Below the pieces are notes generated by a model. It searched no databases. It was not told the origin of the DNA and saw nothing but the letters and a program-made list of their open reading frames with translations. A program made the position numbers and the translations under genes. A stretch of DNA of 64,000 nt. It comes from Amphirosellinia nigrospora. Lineage: Eukaryota > Ascomycota > Sordariomycetes > Xylariales > Xylariaceae. Positions 39,190-50,958 of the stretch are shown here, in pieces. The stretch spans positions 7,715,017 through 7,779,016 of the forward strand of contig SCHM01000004.1 in assembly GCA_004123355.1 (NCBI GenBank), given 5' to 3'. Within the stretch, counting starts at the first letter, position 1. Each line of letters starts with the position of its first letter.

Positions 39190-41132
39190 ATGGAAGTTCT
39201 TGCTGTTAGTACCTCGACGCCTAGATTCCATCATGTCAACGGCATCAAATTGTTTACAGCCATCGTCCGGGATGCTTTAACTTCGCCCAAGGACTACATC
39301 GAAATAGACGAATCTGGTGTCATCAATAACAAGCCCGCGGTGCACGATGGACCCGTATATGTTTGTTTCGCGGAGCATTACGACTACTGGTGTAATGAAC
39401 TCGGCGTCGACCGGTCCTCTTGGGGTGGTGTCACTGGGAGAAAACCTCACCCGTAAGTCACCACCCAAAGTTGAACTTCCCGTTTCGCCTGGCACAGATA
39501 TACGTCCCAGTCAAGCCCCTTTCCTCCCAGGCTCGCTCCATATTCAATTCGTCTAGTGTAGAAGGAAGCGCCGCTGAATTTACATCATGTAGTTCGGTTC
39601 AAGAATAAAGTACAGCTTGAAGATGAAATTCACATTGGAGATATATGGAGGATAGGGAAGACGGTAAGACTACAAGTATGGTGAGTACTATCAGGAGCTC
39701 GTTTCCCCCCCGCTTACTATTTCTGCTGGCAATGTCATGGCTAAGTATTCGCGAGAAGCGGCGCTCGAATCCCGTGTATGAAGCTCTCGTGGCGCTGTGG
39801 CCAAAAAGACTCATGGCTACCCACTCTCGCAAATAGTGGTCGCGTCGGAGCGTACCTACAGGTCTTGACAGGTGGTCGAGTATATCCAGGGGACCAAGTA
39901 TCTTACGAGAGCTTCTCCGGCGACCCGTTAAACGTCGCCAGCATCACCCAGCTCGCTTTCGACAACTCGCTCAAGACGAGAGATACGATCAACCTACTGC
40001 GCAATCACAAAACGCTCATGCGTATGAACAAGTGGCTGCTCATGAGGAAGGCGACAACCATGGATGATAAACAAAGGAAGGCCGTAACGCATGGAAAGGA
40101 TTTCGCGATCTACGCGTCCGTCGCGTTGTCGATCAGGGAGGTGATATCAAGTCGTTTTATCTCGGTGCCGTAGACGGGCAGCCGCTGGCGAATTATCTTC
40201 CAGGCCAGTTCCTCACCATCCGCCTCCGCGACGACATGATTCGCAGTTGGACAATTTCGGACTGGGAGGATGAAGACGAGCCTTCATATTACCGTATCAG
40301 CATCAGAAAGGCCGGTGTAGCCTCGACTTGGATGCACGATTTCTGCGACTTAAATACGATTCTGTCAGCTCGCTCGCCGGCAGGGAGGTTCACCCTCGAC
40401 CGTAGTTCGATCCTACGACCGGTATACATCTCCGCCGGAATCGGCATAACGCCAATTCTCGCCATGATGAAAGCGCATGACAGACACCCCAATATGCAAC
40501 TTCAACCTGCGGTCTGGATACATGTCGCGAGGGACGGTGAGAACCTCCCGTTCCAGTATGAGATACCCGATTTTAATGGCAGACCATTTACCAAGGTCGT
40601 CTTCTTCACTAAACCAAGACCCTCGGATATACAGGGGGTGCACTACGATCGTCTAGGACGTCCGGACATAGAGGCAATAAATGAGATCGTCGGTGCCCCC
40701 TTCACCTGGGAACCCCTAGGCAGCGGCAAGATGGAGACGGAGGGCACCTTTTCCACGGCCTCTATCTGCGGCCCGCCCGAATTTGAGGCTTCGATGAAAG
40801 GATACCTCAAGGACCTAGGATTCGCGGCGCCATTGGTCCGTAGCGAATCCTTCTCGGCCTCGGGCGTGGCGCTCGGCGACGTGGAGCGGGCCCGGGTGCG
40901 CTTCTCGAAATCCAAGGTGTCGGCGACTTGGACAAAGGACAAGCCCATGTCATTGTTGGAGTTGGCCGAGTCCTTGGGGCTCAAACCGGATTTTGGCTGT
41001 CGGGCTGGCGCTTGCGGAAGTTGTGCGACAAAGCTGACATGCGGCTCCGTCTCGGGTGGCATACAAGCTGATGGAACAGTGCTGACTTGTTCGGCCACGC
41101 CTGCGTCGGAGGAGCTCGAGCTCGAGCTCTAG
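39190..41132 (+). CDS. MOSC domain / flavin reductase / 2Fe-2S ferredoxin fusion protein
   Basis: A likely three-module oxidoreductase: an N-terminal MOSC domain (molybdenum-cofactor-sulfurase C-terminal type, as in YiiM), then an FAD/FMN and NAD-binding reductase domain, then a plant-type [2Fe-2S] domain. Exons: 39190-39452, 39593-39680, 39759-41132. Joins give GENLT-LRFKNKVQLEDEI and RLQV-CGARIPCMKLSW; IPC carries the conserved MOSC cysteine. Reductase motifs: RSWTISD (flavin), YISAGIGITPILAMM (nucleotide) and SICGPPEF. The cluster motif is CRAGACGSCATKL with a final cysteine in VLTCSA. Three single-base losses are inferred (two in G runs at about 39420-39436, restoring SSWGWCHWGENLT; one near 40147). 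The model then totals 576 codons (575 aa). Electron flow NAD(P)H to flavin to 2Fe-2S to a substrate or partner is inferred; N-hydroxylated compound reduction is one possibility. Confidence 0.88.
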
Positions 41133-42261
41133 AGACCGGAGACTACGTGTCTCGATGAAGAGGCGTATGCCACATGTATCCAAGATAGTTGATTGCTGAC
41201 ATCATATATGATCTGCCATGAGAGGAACAGGTCCAATACTACAGTAGGGTGTAGAGTGGTGTACTCTGTTCTACCAGCCGTTTCTGTAAAGCGTGTTGCG
41301 TACCACGTGTAAGGGATCTACAACAGTAGTCTTGCCGATTATGTCAATGGTTAGTCTCGAATCCTTATATGACGCTGTTATTTTCGGCCAGCACTCTGTT
41401 TAGGCGCTTCGCGTCAATGAAACCGTCGTGTGATAATCTCCGGTTGACGTCACAAACCATGCCCTCGGGCTCCCGTCATGAAGGGTCCGTGAGCTTTGGT
41501 GATCATGGCATCATAGTGTCGACTACATGGGTTCGTTGTTCCAGCTAGCAAGGGCGAGCTATATAGACCCGGTCAAGCGGTCGTGAATCGATCCGCAGAA
41601 ACCGAAGTCGCCGCGTACTGATACTTTCGCTAACATCGCTGGAGAGGAGAGCACGGACACTGAGCCTTGATACAGTGTCTGCATTGGGTAGGAAAGTCAA
41701 AACATCTAGAAGATATAAATAGGGATGCTCGGGGGGTGAAGAGATGCTCGTGATCACTGCAACAAGAGCCCCCTGGCCGTCTAGGCGCAAGTATGACTAG
41801 GACTAGAACTAGCCAGCCTGTCAAGCACGTGGTGAGCGTCGGCCTATCCGTGTCTGTATTTCGGCAGTCCGGCACGCATCTAACTGACGGAACTACACGA
41901 CAAGCACCCTACCAGGGCAGCCAAGACTACTAGAGCCACGCTATTTTAATAAGATAAGACAAAACTTTTCCCATTCATATTCGAGCCTATCATGACCTAA
42001 AACGATGGATGGTTACTTAAGCAACACATATATACGTAAGCCTAGCTCATTGCTGCTTAGAAATATTCAGGATGTAGCATTGTCAAGGTGATGGGCCTCG
42101 ATGCCTATGATGTGGTTGCCCAGGTTTACAGTTGTCTCACAGCACGCTAACTCACTTGGGCACTCCGTTTTCTGTTCGGTTCTCCGAAGATACACTGGCA
42201 ACCTGAGATGCTTCGTCGATGTGTGGAATGTATGCTGCTCTAATTGCCAGTGGGGAGAGAG

Positions 42262-42263
<2 letters not shown>

Positions 42264-42292
<29 letters not shown>
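42264..42292. repeat. Poly-A tract (29 bases)
   Basis: Uninterrupted A run. No upstream retroposon body or target duplication was recognised. Confidence 0.95.
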
Positions 42293-42294
<2 letters not shown>

Positions 42295-43686
42295 AGATTA
42301 ATGAAAACAGGGGACACTAACAGAGCGAGGGAAATGGTTCTTCTAGGGATTGATTACCTACTCACAGTGCTAAAATCGTATTAGAGGCCGGAGATTTATA
42401 GTAGCAGCGAAGTGGACTTCTTGGAACAACGGCCTTGGACTAGTACTGATCGCCCAAAGCTAGCAACCTCTAGAATTTCTAGAAGCGTTGGCACATCGTT
42501 ATTAGGCAGCGGTAGCGGCAGGCAAGGTAGACTAGATCGGGTGCCACAGCGGCGGGATCGAGCTTTGAGTCATCAGTTTGAAGTAGCATTCCCCTTCTTG
42601 TTCTTATGATTTTATGCTTTTATGTATGTATCAAGTCCGGCTGAATGTCTGTTTGTGCCTGTAATGCCTCCACACGTGGAGTAGCAGATGCAGGAACAGC
42701 GCAGCCCGTTACACTACCATTGCTCAAAGAAGGAAACCTGTATGCGGCATTCTTGTAACATCATAAACGGTCGACTAGTTTCTTGACACATGGGTGTCTA
42801 TAAGCTGTCTTTATTCAATCACGGCCGCATCTTTAAATAGCCCTTTAGCTGCCCAGCTTCCTCGTAAAAGTACATGTTATGTCGTATATGCTGTACGCGC
42901 AGTACACTACCTACCTAATGTTGTGGTGTCGAGGTGTTGGTTCTTCATCCCAACGCAATGACCCGTCAAAATGACCTGTGCCGTCCCATGCAACTGTTGT
43001 GCAGCAGACTACCACGACCGGTCTAGCTAGATCGTGGCGTAAGGGCATGTCATAATTACGAGTACACCCATTATACAAGTAGTGTATGCAGATATGGTTA
43101 CCACCAAGATGGAGCGGGTGGGGATGTCTGAAGATTAGACACGGCCACGGTAAATTTCGCCGCCGAAACCGAGCTCCTTCGACATGAGAAAAGAAATATA
43201 ACTAAATATTCCTAGTGCGAAGCCATTCGGTACTCAGATGTAGTGTACAGCTGCGGAAATTGAACACGCCAATTCCACCAGCACCCGCGCCTCACACTGT
43301 GAAACCCACGATTCCGGGACGCGACCAAGTAGTTGCTTTTGTACAGTACGGTACCTAGTGTGGTCTCGAAAACTTCGAAGGCGATACCTTATGAGGTAGA
43401 TTATCTGCATTCTCTTCGTTCGGATCTGGCCTAGTGCCCAGTTTCGAAGTGGCATTAGTACCGCAGTTCATAGCGTAGTGTAGTGTGCGAGTTTCTTTGC
43501 ATGAAAAGCCGATGGCTACACTAGGTTTGTTCAAGGGTACCCTGACCTTGTGATCCAGCACTCTGGTCCGTCAGGCCTCTCTGCCATCCATGACATGACA
43601 GGCATACCAACCCTGACTTTGATAAATACGTCCATGTATCCACGACGGCATCTAGCCTCCCTTCTGCTCACCCTCCCAATGTAGTC

Positions 43687-43696
43687 TATATTTAAG
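43687..43696 (+). promoter_or_regulatory. TATA-box candidate for the small Cys-rich gene
   Basis: TATATTTAAG lies about 155 bp upstream of the ATG at 43851, with pyrimidine-rich, ATG-poor leader sequence between. Confidence 0.5.
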
Positions 43697-43850
43697 TATC
43701 TCAGGACATATCGACTCTCGACTTGTCGCTGGTCGGACAGAAGATCTTCATTCTATCGATCCAACCTTCTATTCTTGTGTCTTATAAGCCAGACCCTCGA
43801 GTCTTCGTTTGCACATCCCAAATTCCCCTCTCGTCAACACATCTGAGAAA

Positions 43851-44324
43851 ATGTGTGATTATACTCAAGTAAGCAACTCATTAGCCTGCCCAACATGAGC
43901 ACCTCCCCTTATACATTCTAGATCGAATACAACTGCCAACACTGCCGGTTTGTTGTGTTGAGGTGGTGTCCCAAATATGAGAGGACCTACAAGCCGTGTG
44001 CACCCAACGTGACACATCTAGAAGTCAGGTAAGCGCTGCCATAGCCGCATCCTATGTTGCTCTTATGAATATGGCTTGCTAACCTACTCTTTTAGAAATG
44101 ACGAGCTATGTTGTATGTAAATTTCTTCTCCATGCTTCGCGAGCTTCCTGTGTGTTGCTCACACACGCATTACCTGGCCAAGCCACTACTCTCCGTCTAT
44201 CACATTCAGCGGAACGAAAGGCAACTGCTGACGTCCTGTAGCTGACTGCCGACCACGCTCTCTACCGCCATGGGAACACATGATCAGGAGAAGTCATACA
44301 CATGGACATGCTCCCTGCGTTTGA
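43851..44324 (+). CDS. Small Cys-rich protein, four exons (74 aa)
   Basis: Function unknown. I believe it belongs to a group of tiny fungal proteins starting MCDYTQ, with spaced Cys and Trp-Cys motifs. Exons: 43851-43868, 43922-44028, 44096-44112, 44242-44324. Each intron has a near-consensus donor (GTAAGC, GTAAGC, GTATGT) and an AG acceptor preceded by pyrimidines. The joined frame is open for exactly 75 codons. The protein begins MCDYTQIEYNCQHCRF and continues VVLRWCPKYERTYKPCAPN, then EVRNDELCSDC and PPWEHMIRRS. Six of the eight cysteines lie in CxxC-like or WC contexts, suggesting metal binding or disulfides. No signal peptide, so probably intracellular. No exon is long enough to be seen as a stand-alone frame, so the gene is easy to miss. 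Confidence 0.82.
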
Positions 44325-47034
44325 GCGTTATATCCGTTGTTTTCGCCATGGGCACATTATCGAGCTACAACCGCGTGTAAACCGGCTTTATCACACCCGA
44401 GCCCGAGTTTGATTTTTCGTTACGATCATTACTAGAGTATATAAGACAAGGCAACACCATACTGCCAAGGGTGCAAACCCTTCAGTTGTCATATTGGGCC
44501 AATGGCGAATGGGGTCACATGTCCTTGGACTGGCGTGGAGTTTGGGTGTGTCACGGTTACTTGGTCAACTATGGGCAAGGGTGTACGGAGCTATGATAAA
44601 AAATTTAGATATTGAGACATTTACACACACAAGAAACGTCCTTCAAATGGTAACCATGTTGCGGGCCAAAAACAGTTCTGGTAGTGCAAGCAGACGAAGC
44701 TATCGCGTACTCTAGCGGCGGCCCAACCCACACGCCCATGCAAGAAGGCCAGGCATGCCAAGTAAACCAGCTCGAAGGCATGCCTTCCCATGCCAAGCCT
44801 CGTCAAGACGAGAAAAGAACGTGTCATGCCTGACGTTCAACCAGTGGACAGACGTGGGTGACCGGGGTCCAGCTGGGGGTTCATCTCTTCCTAACTTGAT
44901 AAGGACCTTGGAAGTTTGCAGATCTGTCAGCCCCCGCTCTCCTCTCTCCTGGTTATCAAGGGTACCTGTCAGGGCACGGGATGGCGCAGTGGTTTTACAA
45001 ATTAATTAACCTATTCTAACCGTTTTCTGTCCACTTTCCCCCATCAAGTCGAAGACTCTGGTGGTGTCAACAAGAATAAGTTGCGTGCTGGTTCACGAGA
45101 GACTGAGAGGTTATGCATTGCCAATGCATGTGTACCTTACGTGTCTCAGCCAGTTGCGTATCCTACTTTTCACAATGATCCGGCCAAGCAGTTGAGCAGA
45201 AAGCACCTTGTGTACTGTACTCAACGGTTACTGCATTTATATTACTTGCAACCAGGGTCGCTACCGCTCTGGATAGCCGAAATCGGCAAACGTTATGCAC
45301 GTACACAGATTCCTTCACCATGATTCTGCGCTGCTGACTGCGGAGACTCGCTTGCGTCAGGGCATTCCAGTCATGGCAGAGAAAATGATGCGATGAATGA
45401 CCTGCGTTATCCACTTGTCAGACCCGTCGCCAATAGCAATAGCTAGAGTAATATTATCCCCATCGTCGGTGGTAAAGGGCACCATCGCCGATTCTGGTCA
45501 CGAGTATGTCCGGCCATGCTGGGGACGGAGAACCTCAAGGCTACGACACTCTCATCATATACATACTTAGACCTTCCAGCTCCAGTGCGTTTTCGTCTGG
45601 GCCGTGACGCCCACTTTTAGCCGAGAAACCATGAATTAGAGGTGCATGATAAAACCGCTTCCGCACCCCGATGTCAAGCGGAAGAAGACGCTCGGCGAAA
45701 TAGCGCGTGGCCGGCATGGCCTACAACATGTGATCTGATCCATGTTTTGTCTCTCTCTATCTCTTTCTATGATGTCCAAGACAGCATCTGCCGTCGACGC
45801 AAACGCTTACTTCACCGTCTACCTTCCGAATTGGGGACATCCAGGGATCTCGCTTGGGCATACTAAACCTATGATAGCTCGATAGATGTTTCAATCCAGT
45901 CGAAGTAGGTATAGTTCTTATGCTGACGTGACAGAACTCGGGTTCCTTGCCGAATGATCCTTCGCTGTTCTTGCCCAACCCCGAACCAGATGACCCGTGT
46001 CAGCATGATGGCAGTCGGCGATATGCAGAATGAATAGGATATTGTACAGGCACATTCTAGCTGATCCCTGGCGTCTGATCGTGATACTCGCTGTTTCGTT
46101 GTCGTCAGCACCATGCACACCTTTGTTTGTGTGCCAACTTGTCCAATGGCGGCGGGAAACATGTTACTAATTCTTTTTGCTAGGCCGGTCCCCTTGCACT
46201 ATTTCGTAGCTAGTGGATAGACTAATAATAAAACACGTGGCGAGGCGGCAATATGAGATGCATACAGCGCATTATCTCCCCAGGAATCCAAACAACACGC
46301 GACAGTGGATCTTGCGGACAGCTCCGATCCAGGGCTATGAAAGAGAAAAAAAAAAACGCATACCTGATGGCCCTAATGGGTGCCATACGGGAAATACATG
46401 CATCGCGCCAAGGGGAGAACCCGTCCAATCGGTGTGCTAGTTTTCCAAGTTCAAGGATCAAGCTCGGGTCGGAGATTTCATTATTCTAGTCACAGATCGG
46501 GTGTCGTACACCGTAATGGGCCTCTCGGTGGACGCTCAGATTCACATGAGTGGTGATACATACCTTAACGGGCACAGGAGTGCCGCAGCTTATGTAGGTA
46601 ATACCGCTACGAGAACAACAGCTATCGTTTACCGGTGGATAAACTCCCAACGGCGAGTCATGAAAGACGCAAGCACATGGGTAACAACTCCCTGTGTCTG
46701 CTCACCGACTCCACTCGGTGAGGTTGACACTCAGATCGCCCGTTGGCCTACTTTAACACCCGAGAAGCATTGATTCACACCTGATCAACAACTATGTCTC
46801 TACGAGTACGATTACCGTAGTCTTGAATAGCACCCCATATATTGAGTGAGTGTGTATGAGCACGCTATGAGTTTTACTCATGTCTCAAAGCTATCAAGTA
46901 GTGTGGATTCATCTACCGCTCCTTGACGCAGATACGCCATTTTAATCCTCAGTAAATTTATTGCAGGAAATGTTTCAAAGGATGCCAGCTTAATTGCTTT
47001 CCTCGGAGTTACTCAACCCCGTAAGGATATAAAC

Positions 47035-47099
<65 letters not shown>

Positions 47100-48308
47100 C
47101 AGTGCTCGATGGTAATACAGCTATCGTTTACCTGCAGTAGCATTATCGTCGGTCTGGAGATAGAGTATAGCCTTGATTCAGCTACAGTACGTTACTACAT
47201 CGTGATATTCGGGAAGAGATGCCCTCCTTCGAGGTATACTGTGTTGTGAATCAATGTACGAACTGGAGAAGAAAAAGCCACATGATGCAACGACCATACC
47301 TTTAGCTCCTACCGACTTTCAGCTACACTCACTTACCCGTGGTGTGTGTGGCCACTCACAGCCAGCGAAACGGAAGCTAACGAAGCTCCCGCCTCAGTTC
47401 CAGCCCCTTGAGACTTTTTAGTAGAAATTAGACGCCACACCCGGAACCTGCCGTGCCTATAGAATTACTCAGGGCGAAGATGAGCATGATTCGCCCTAGA
47501 TTGGTTCGAGGCGTGTGGCGTTTTTGATGATAAATCATCGAGTTGACAGGTGCCGCCTGCAATGCTTGGCTGGAGTCTGCAGCCCTCCACCGGGCGACGT
47601 GACGAAGATGAAAAAGAAGCAGTCTGCACGACCTCACTCACGGATGGTGGCAGGCTGTCAATCTGAGCACATAGCTTTTGTCTTACTCTTACCACTAGTC
47701 TGGGCTATCCTTGGACGCGCTCCCGACCTTCGTAGCAGGAAGCGCATTTCCCGCGCCCTAAAGCACTAGGCCGAGAATAGTGTCACAAGTAAACGAAAGA
47801 CAGACCAATCCCGTCGGTCAGCGGAGTCTTAGGTTGTTCTGACGGGAAGTGGGAGGCGGAAAGTAGCGTGAACAACGCCATCAGGCATGATTCAGACAGT
47901 AGCATTTACTCCGCCAGATGGATATCCAGCATCTGATTACCATATACTCCCTTCTAAGTAAGGCAAGAGGATAGGTGATACGTAACCAGTAATCCATCAA
48001 ATCCCGACGACCGTGATTTTCGTTCGATTAACTCATTCAGCAATGTTGAATCGACTGCTGCAGAGATAATTGCTAGAGCCCCAGATTTAAGATCATGATA
48101 GTAACATCTGTCCTTACAACTTGGGTGATGAGAGGGGCTACACAGCACTTCGTTACCTATAATCTTGAAAGCCTCGCAACATGATCAAATCTATATATGC
48201 TTAAGACGGTTTTGTCAATAATCTTTATTCTAATCAACTCGTAGTAGGAATACAATCTCTCCTAGTCCGGTATTCCTGCAGCCATCAGGCTACGCCCATG
48301 AACATCTT
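44325..48308. other. Gene-poor stretch
   Basis: About 4 kb in which I recognise no gene. Open frames of up to about 97 codons occur on both strands but overlap each other and look random. A TATATAAG motif near 44436 has no supportable gene downstream. It contains the poly-C tract at 47037-47098. Confidence 0.5.
47037..47098. repeat. Poly-C tract (62 bases)
   Basis: Uninterrupted run of 62 cytosines, very long for a natural homopolymer. The complementary G strand could form quadruplexes and the C strand i-motifs. The length may also mark an assembly gap or a sequencing artefact. Confidence 0.95.
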
Positions 48309-49829
48309 TCATGGGAGGCATTGCGAGTAGTAGTCGTTTTGTTTGGTGCAGGTTCCTTGCGCGCACGTCGTTGCGCCGGTCCAGTTTACTCCACCACTAA
48401 ATAGCTCTATGTTAATAGAGAGCTTTCATACCATCCGAAGACAATGGAATGAAGGAAGTACGCGGGTTTCGTCCCGAATAGCGAATATAGACAGGAAATC
48501 ACTTACCATTGGGCGTATAAGGCTGCGCCTGAACCTGTGGTAGCAGTGGGCGAGGTGGTCGTGGTCGTGGTTGTAGTTCTTGTAGATAAGGTTGTCGTCG
48601 TGGTCGAAGTGGTGGCACGTGTGGTTGTTGAGCTTCCGGGGTTCGAACCTGAGCCTGAACCGTAGAGGGCGGGGCCGGGGATTGTGTAGCTGGTGATGGT
48701 CGTGTATGGGTTGAAAAGGATACCACGCAAAGATAAGAATTAGTAAACCTTCACTTAGTTCAAAGGTCACGCCTCGAGGGCCTCGATAGCCCTGCTCTTT
48801 TAACCGTAGTACGAAACGAGAAGAACGCGCTCTGCACAAGACTTACGGATCATCGGCTTTATAAAGGTTGATTCCCAGCGTTCCCTCGGGCTTGTCAGTA
48901 CCCGAACCTGTTATGGCAATGTTGAAGCACTGAGGGTAGTTCTGTGCTCCGTCTAGGACCGTGAGTTAGTACGAGGTAGATAGTATGTATGATAGATATT
49001 TTGGGGGCGCTGAAGAAGGCAGCTGCATAAGCTTCTGGCTCGGATGTTCTCGCGTCGGAGTCTTGTAGGTAGTTGGAAGAATCTCGATCCCACTTACCCG
49101 GAGAGGCGCCATGTAAAGCGATGACTGAAAAAAAAATCAGGTCAGCTTGTGCTGTGTAAGTGAGATATGAAGGTAGACAGTATTGAAGAGCGGGTAAAGT
49201 CCGAAAGCCCAAATATCAAGCTAGAAAACTCCATCGTGTCCAACACATAACAACATAAACAACAAAGGGGAAACTGAAAGGGCGTAGGCATCCTTACTCT
49301 CGTGGCGAAAGACGTAATTTCCGGCAGCAAGGGTCGATGGCACAGTCGTCGTCCACGTGTTGTTGTTATCGATCAGTTTCCTCGAAGCCCATGTCGAAGT
49401 ACTTATGTCATAACCGTCTTCATCAATCTTGACCCATTTCAACGTGGTCTTATCGGCATTGGCGCAGTCTCCATCACAAGCCGCTACGTATGTGAGGACG
49501 GGACCAATGTCGTGCGGCCATACCGTCCACTGGAAATCGACGCGTCCGCCGGCTTTGATGCTCACGGACTGGCTGGCTGGCTTGGAGTTCTTGTGGCAGT
49601 TGATATCGGAGGTGCCGTAGTTGTTCGGTTCTACGAAGCCATTGTCCAAGTCTTCGGCATACCAAGCACTGATAGGAGGCGGGGTGCCACCGTTCTGAAT
49701 GAGATAGTAATAGTCGAGAAGGAACCCTTGGTTCCAGGTGCCATCGGTTACGAAACCCGAAACCGTGCCGTGAGCTTGAGCTACTGTAGCGCACGCGGCA
49801 GCAGCAAGTATGATAGACTTGAGACCCAT
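48309..49829 (-). CDS. AA9 lytic polysaccharide monooxygenase with C-terminal CBM1
   Basis: A secreted copper enzyme that oxidatively cleaves cellulose or related glucans. Exons in coding order: 49298-49829, 49098-49124, 48847-48952, 48507-48725, 48309-48396; total exactly 324 codons (323 aa). The signal peptide is residues 1-19, with cleavage after AQA exposing the copper-binding His (HGTVSG) at the mature N-terminus. The second copper His is in [11 protein letters not shown], and the axial Tyr and Gln fall in [10 protein letters not shown]. The catalytic domain ends near [15 protein letters not shown]; a Ser/Thr/Gly linker follows, then a CBM1 cellulose-binding module ([13 protein letters not shown] to YYSQCLP). 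Three introns have canonical ends. The intron 48726-48846 ends in CG instead of AG, best explained by one missing A (TTTGCAG). Carbon-catabolite regulation is plausible; a GGCTAA near 50081 resembles a Xyr1/XlnR site, weak evidence. Confidence 0.92.
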
Positions 49830-50958
49830 CCTCACTATATCAGTAGCAAGCCTTAGCTGATTAGCCGCGTGAATAGACAAAAGCGTGTGACTTGAATAAG
49901 GATACGTGAGGAAAGCGATGATGCGGTCTGGGCGCCGTCGTCATATTTAACTCGTCTTCAAGGTGACATGCAAAGACCCAGCTAAATGTGGTCGAGTCTA
50001 GTGTCCAACAACCACCGAGCCCCTATCATAGTCACGAGACTTGAAGCCGTGAACCATACTGGTGGAATTACTATAGAGGGGCTAAGCGTGAGAACCATGA
50101 GGAGGCGCTTCTCTTCGGCTTGCCCGTTTGATGTTGGACACAATCCTAGATCTTTCTAGGGAGATGCTAGCTTGCTTACACGGGCCTCGACGTGTTAGCG
50201 CCAGGATGAAACTACCATCCCTCGCACGTGGGCGGTTTCGTGCAAGTCGGCGCTGTTCTCTTTATTTATCTGCATCGCAGTTGTTTCATACAAAGTGATA
50301 CCGGCAAAGTCGAGAAGTTCACGTTGAACAGTCCATTTCTTGTATAGATAGATAGATGGCTTCTAAGCATCAATGAGGTTGGTTTTGTAGTAAGAACTAT
50401 AGAATCGAGGAATTGCATACTTCTATACTGTTGGGTATCTTCTGGCTCTTGGCAGTCGGCTATCGAGGCTACTACGGAAGGAAAGACTGCCCTCCGTTCC
50501 GTATCGGGATACTTCACTAACGGAGGTTATCCCGGATCTCCGGATCTGAGCCGGGAACGGCGTGGTATAGGATTATGTAATCCGTTGTTACACATGTCAA
50601 GGTGAAATTTAGGAAGGTGATTACTGCATTGTAAATAAATGGGCCATAAATGATCCGAAAAGAGCTTAAACTTTCCAAGGCTGAGGTGCGTAACCCCACC
50701 ACACCACCACACCACCACACCACCATCACCACCATCACCACCATCACCACCATCACCAGTTATACTTGGGTAAATTAAGGATCTGGACTCCATGCGCCGA
50801 TAGATACGCTAGAAAACGCACTGACTGCGTCGTCAGCTTGTATGGTATGCGCAAACGCGGTTAACCCAACCCAACGCCTGCCCAAAGCATTATAGCGCAT
50901 ATCAATCATCCCATCCGGGCTTCATATCTCCTCTTATCTCCTGCCTATCGGAGCCGGG
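49830..50958. other. Divergent intergenic region, AA9 and SET genes
   Basis: Shared upstream region of two divergently transcribed genes. It contains a trinucleotide-type CAC/CAT repeat at 50695-50757. No gene recognised. Confidence 0.5.
50695..50757. repeat. (CCACA)/(CCACCAT)-type compound repeat
   Basis: Tandem ACCACACC units run into CACCATCAC units, purine/pyrimidine-skewed, about 63 bp. Confidence 0.85.

Larger units (their letters stand above)
41133..43850. other. Intergenic, nothing coding recognised
   Basis: A 2.7-kb stretch with a 29-base poly-A run (42264-42292) and short chance open frames. A TATA-type promoter for the small downstream gene lies at its end. Confidence 0.5.

Noticed and set aside
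42264-42292. Poly-A as the tail of a LINE/SINE insertion (also poly-T at 31746)
   Set aside because: No retroposon body, internal promoter boxes or target duplication seen beside either run.
44494-44715. Gene downstream of the TATATAAG motif at about 44436
   Set aside because: The 73-codon frame has no recognisable features and is overlapped by minus-strand frames of equal quality.
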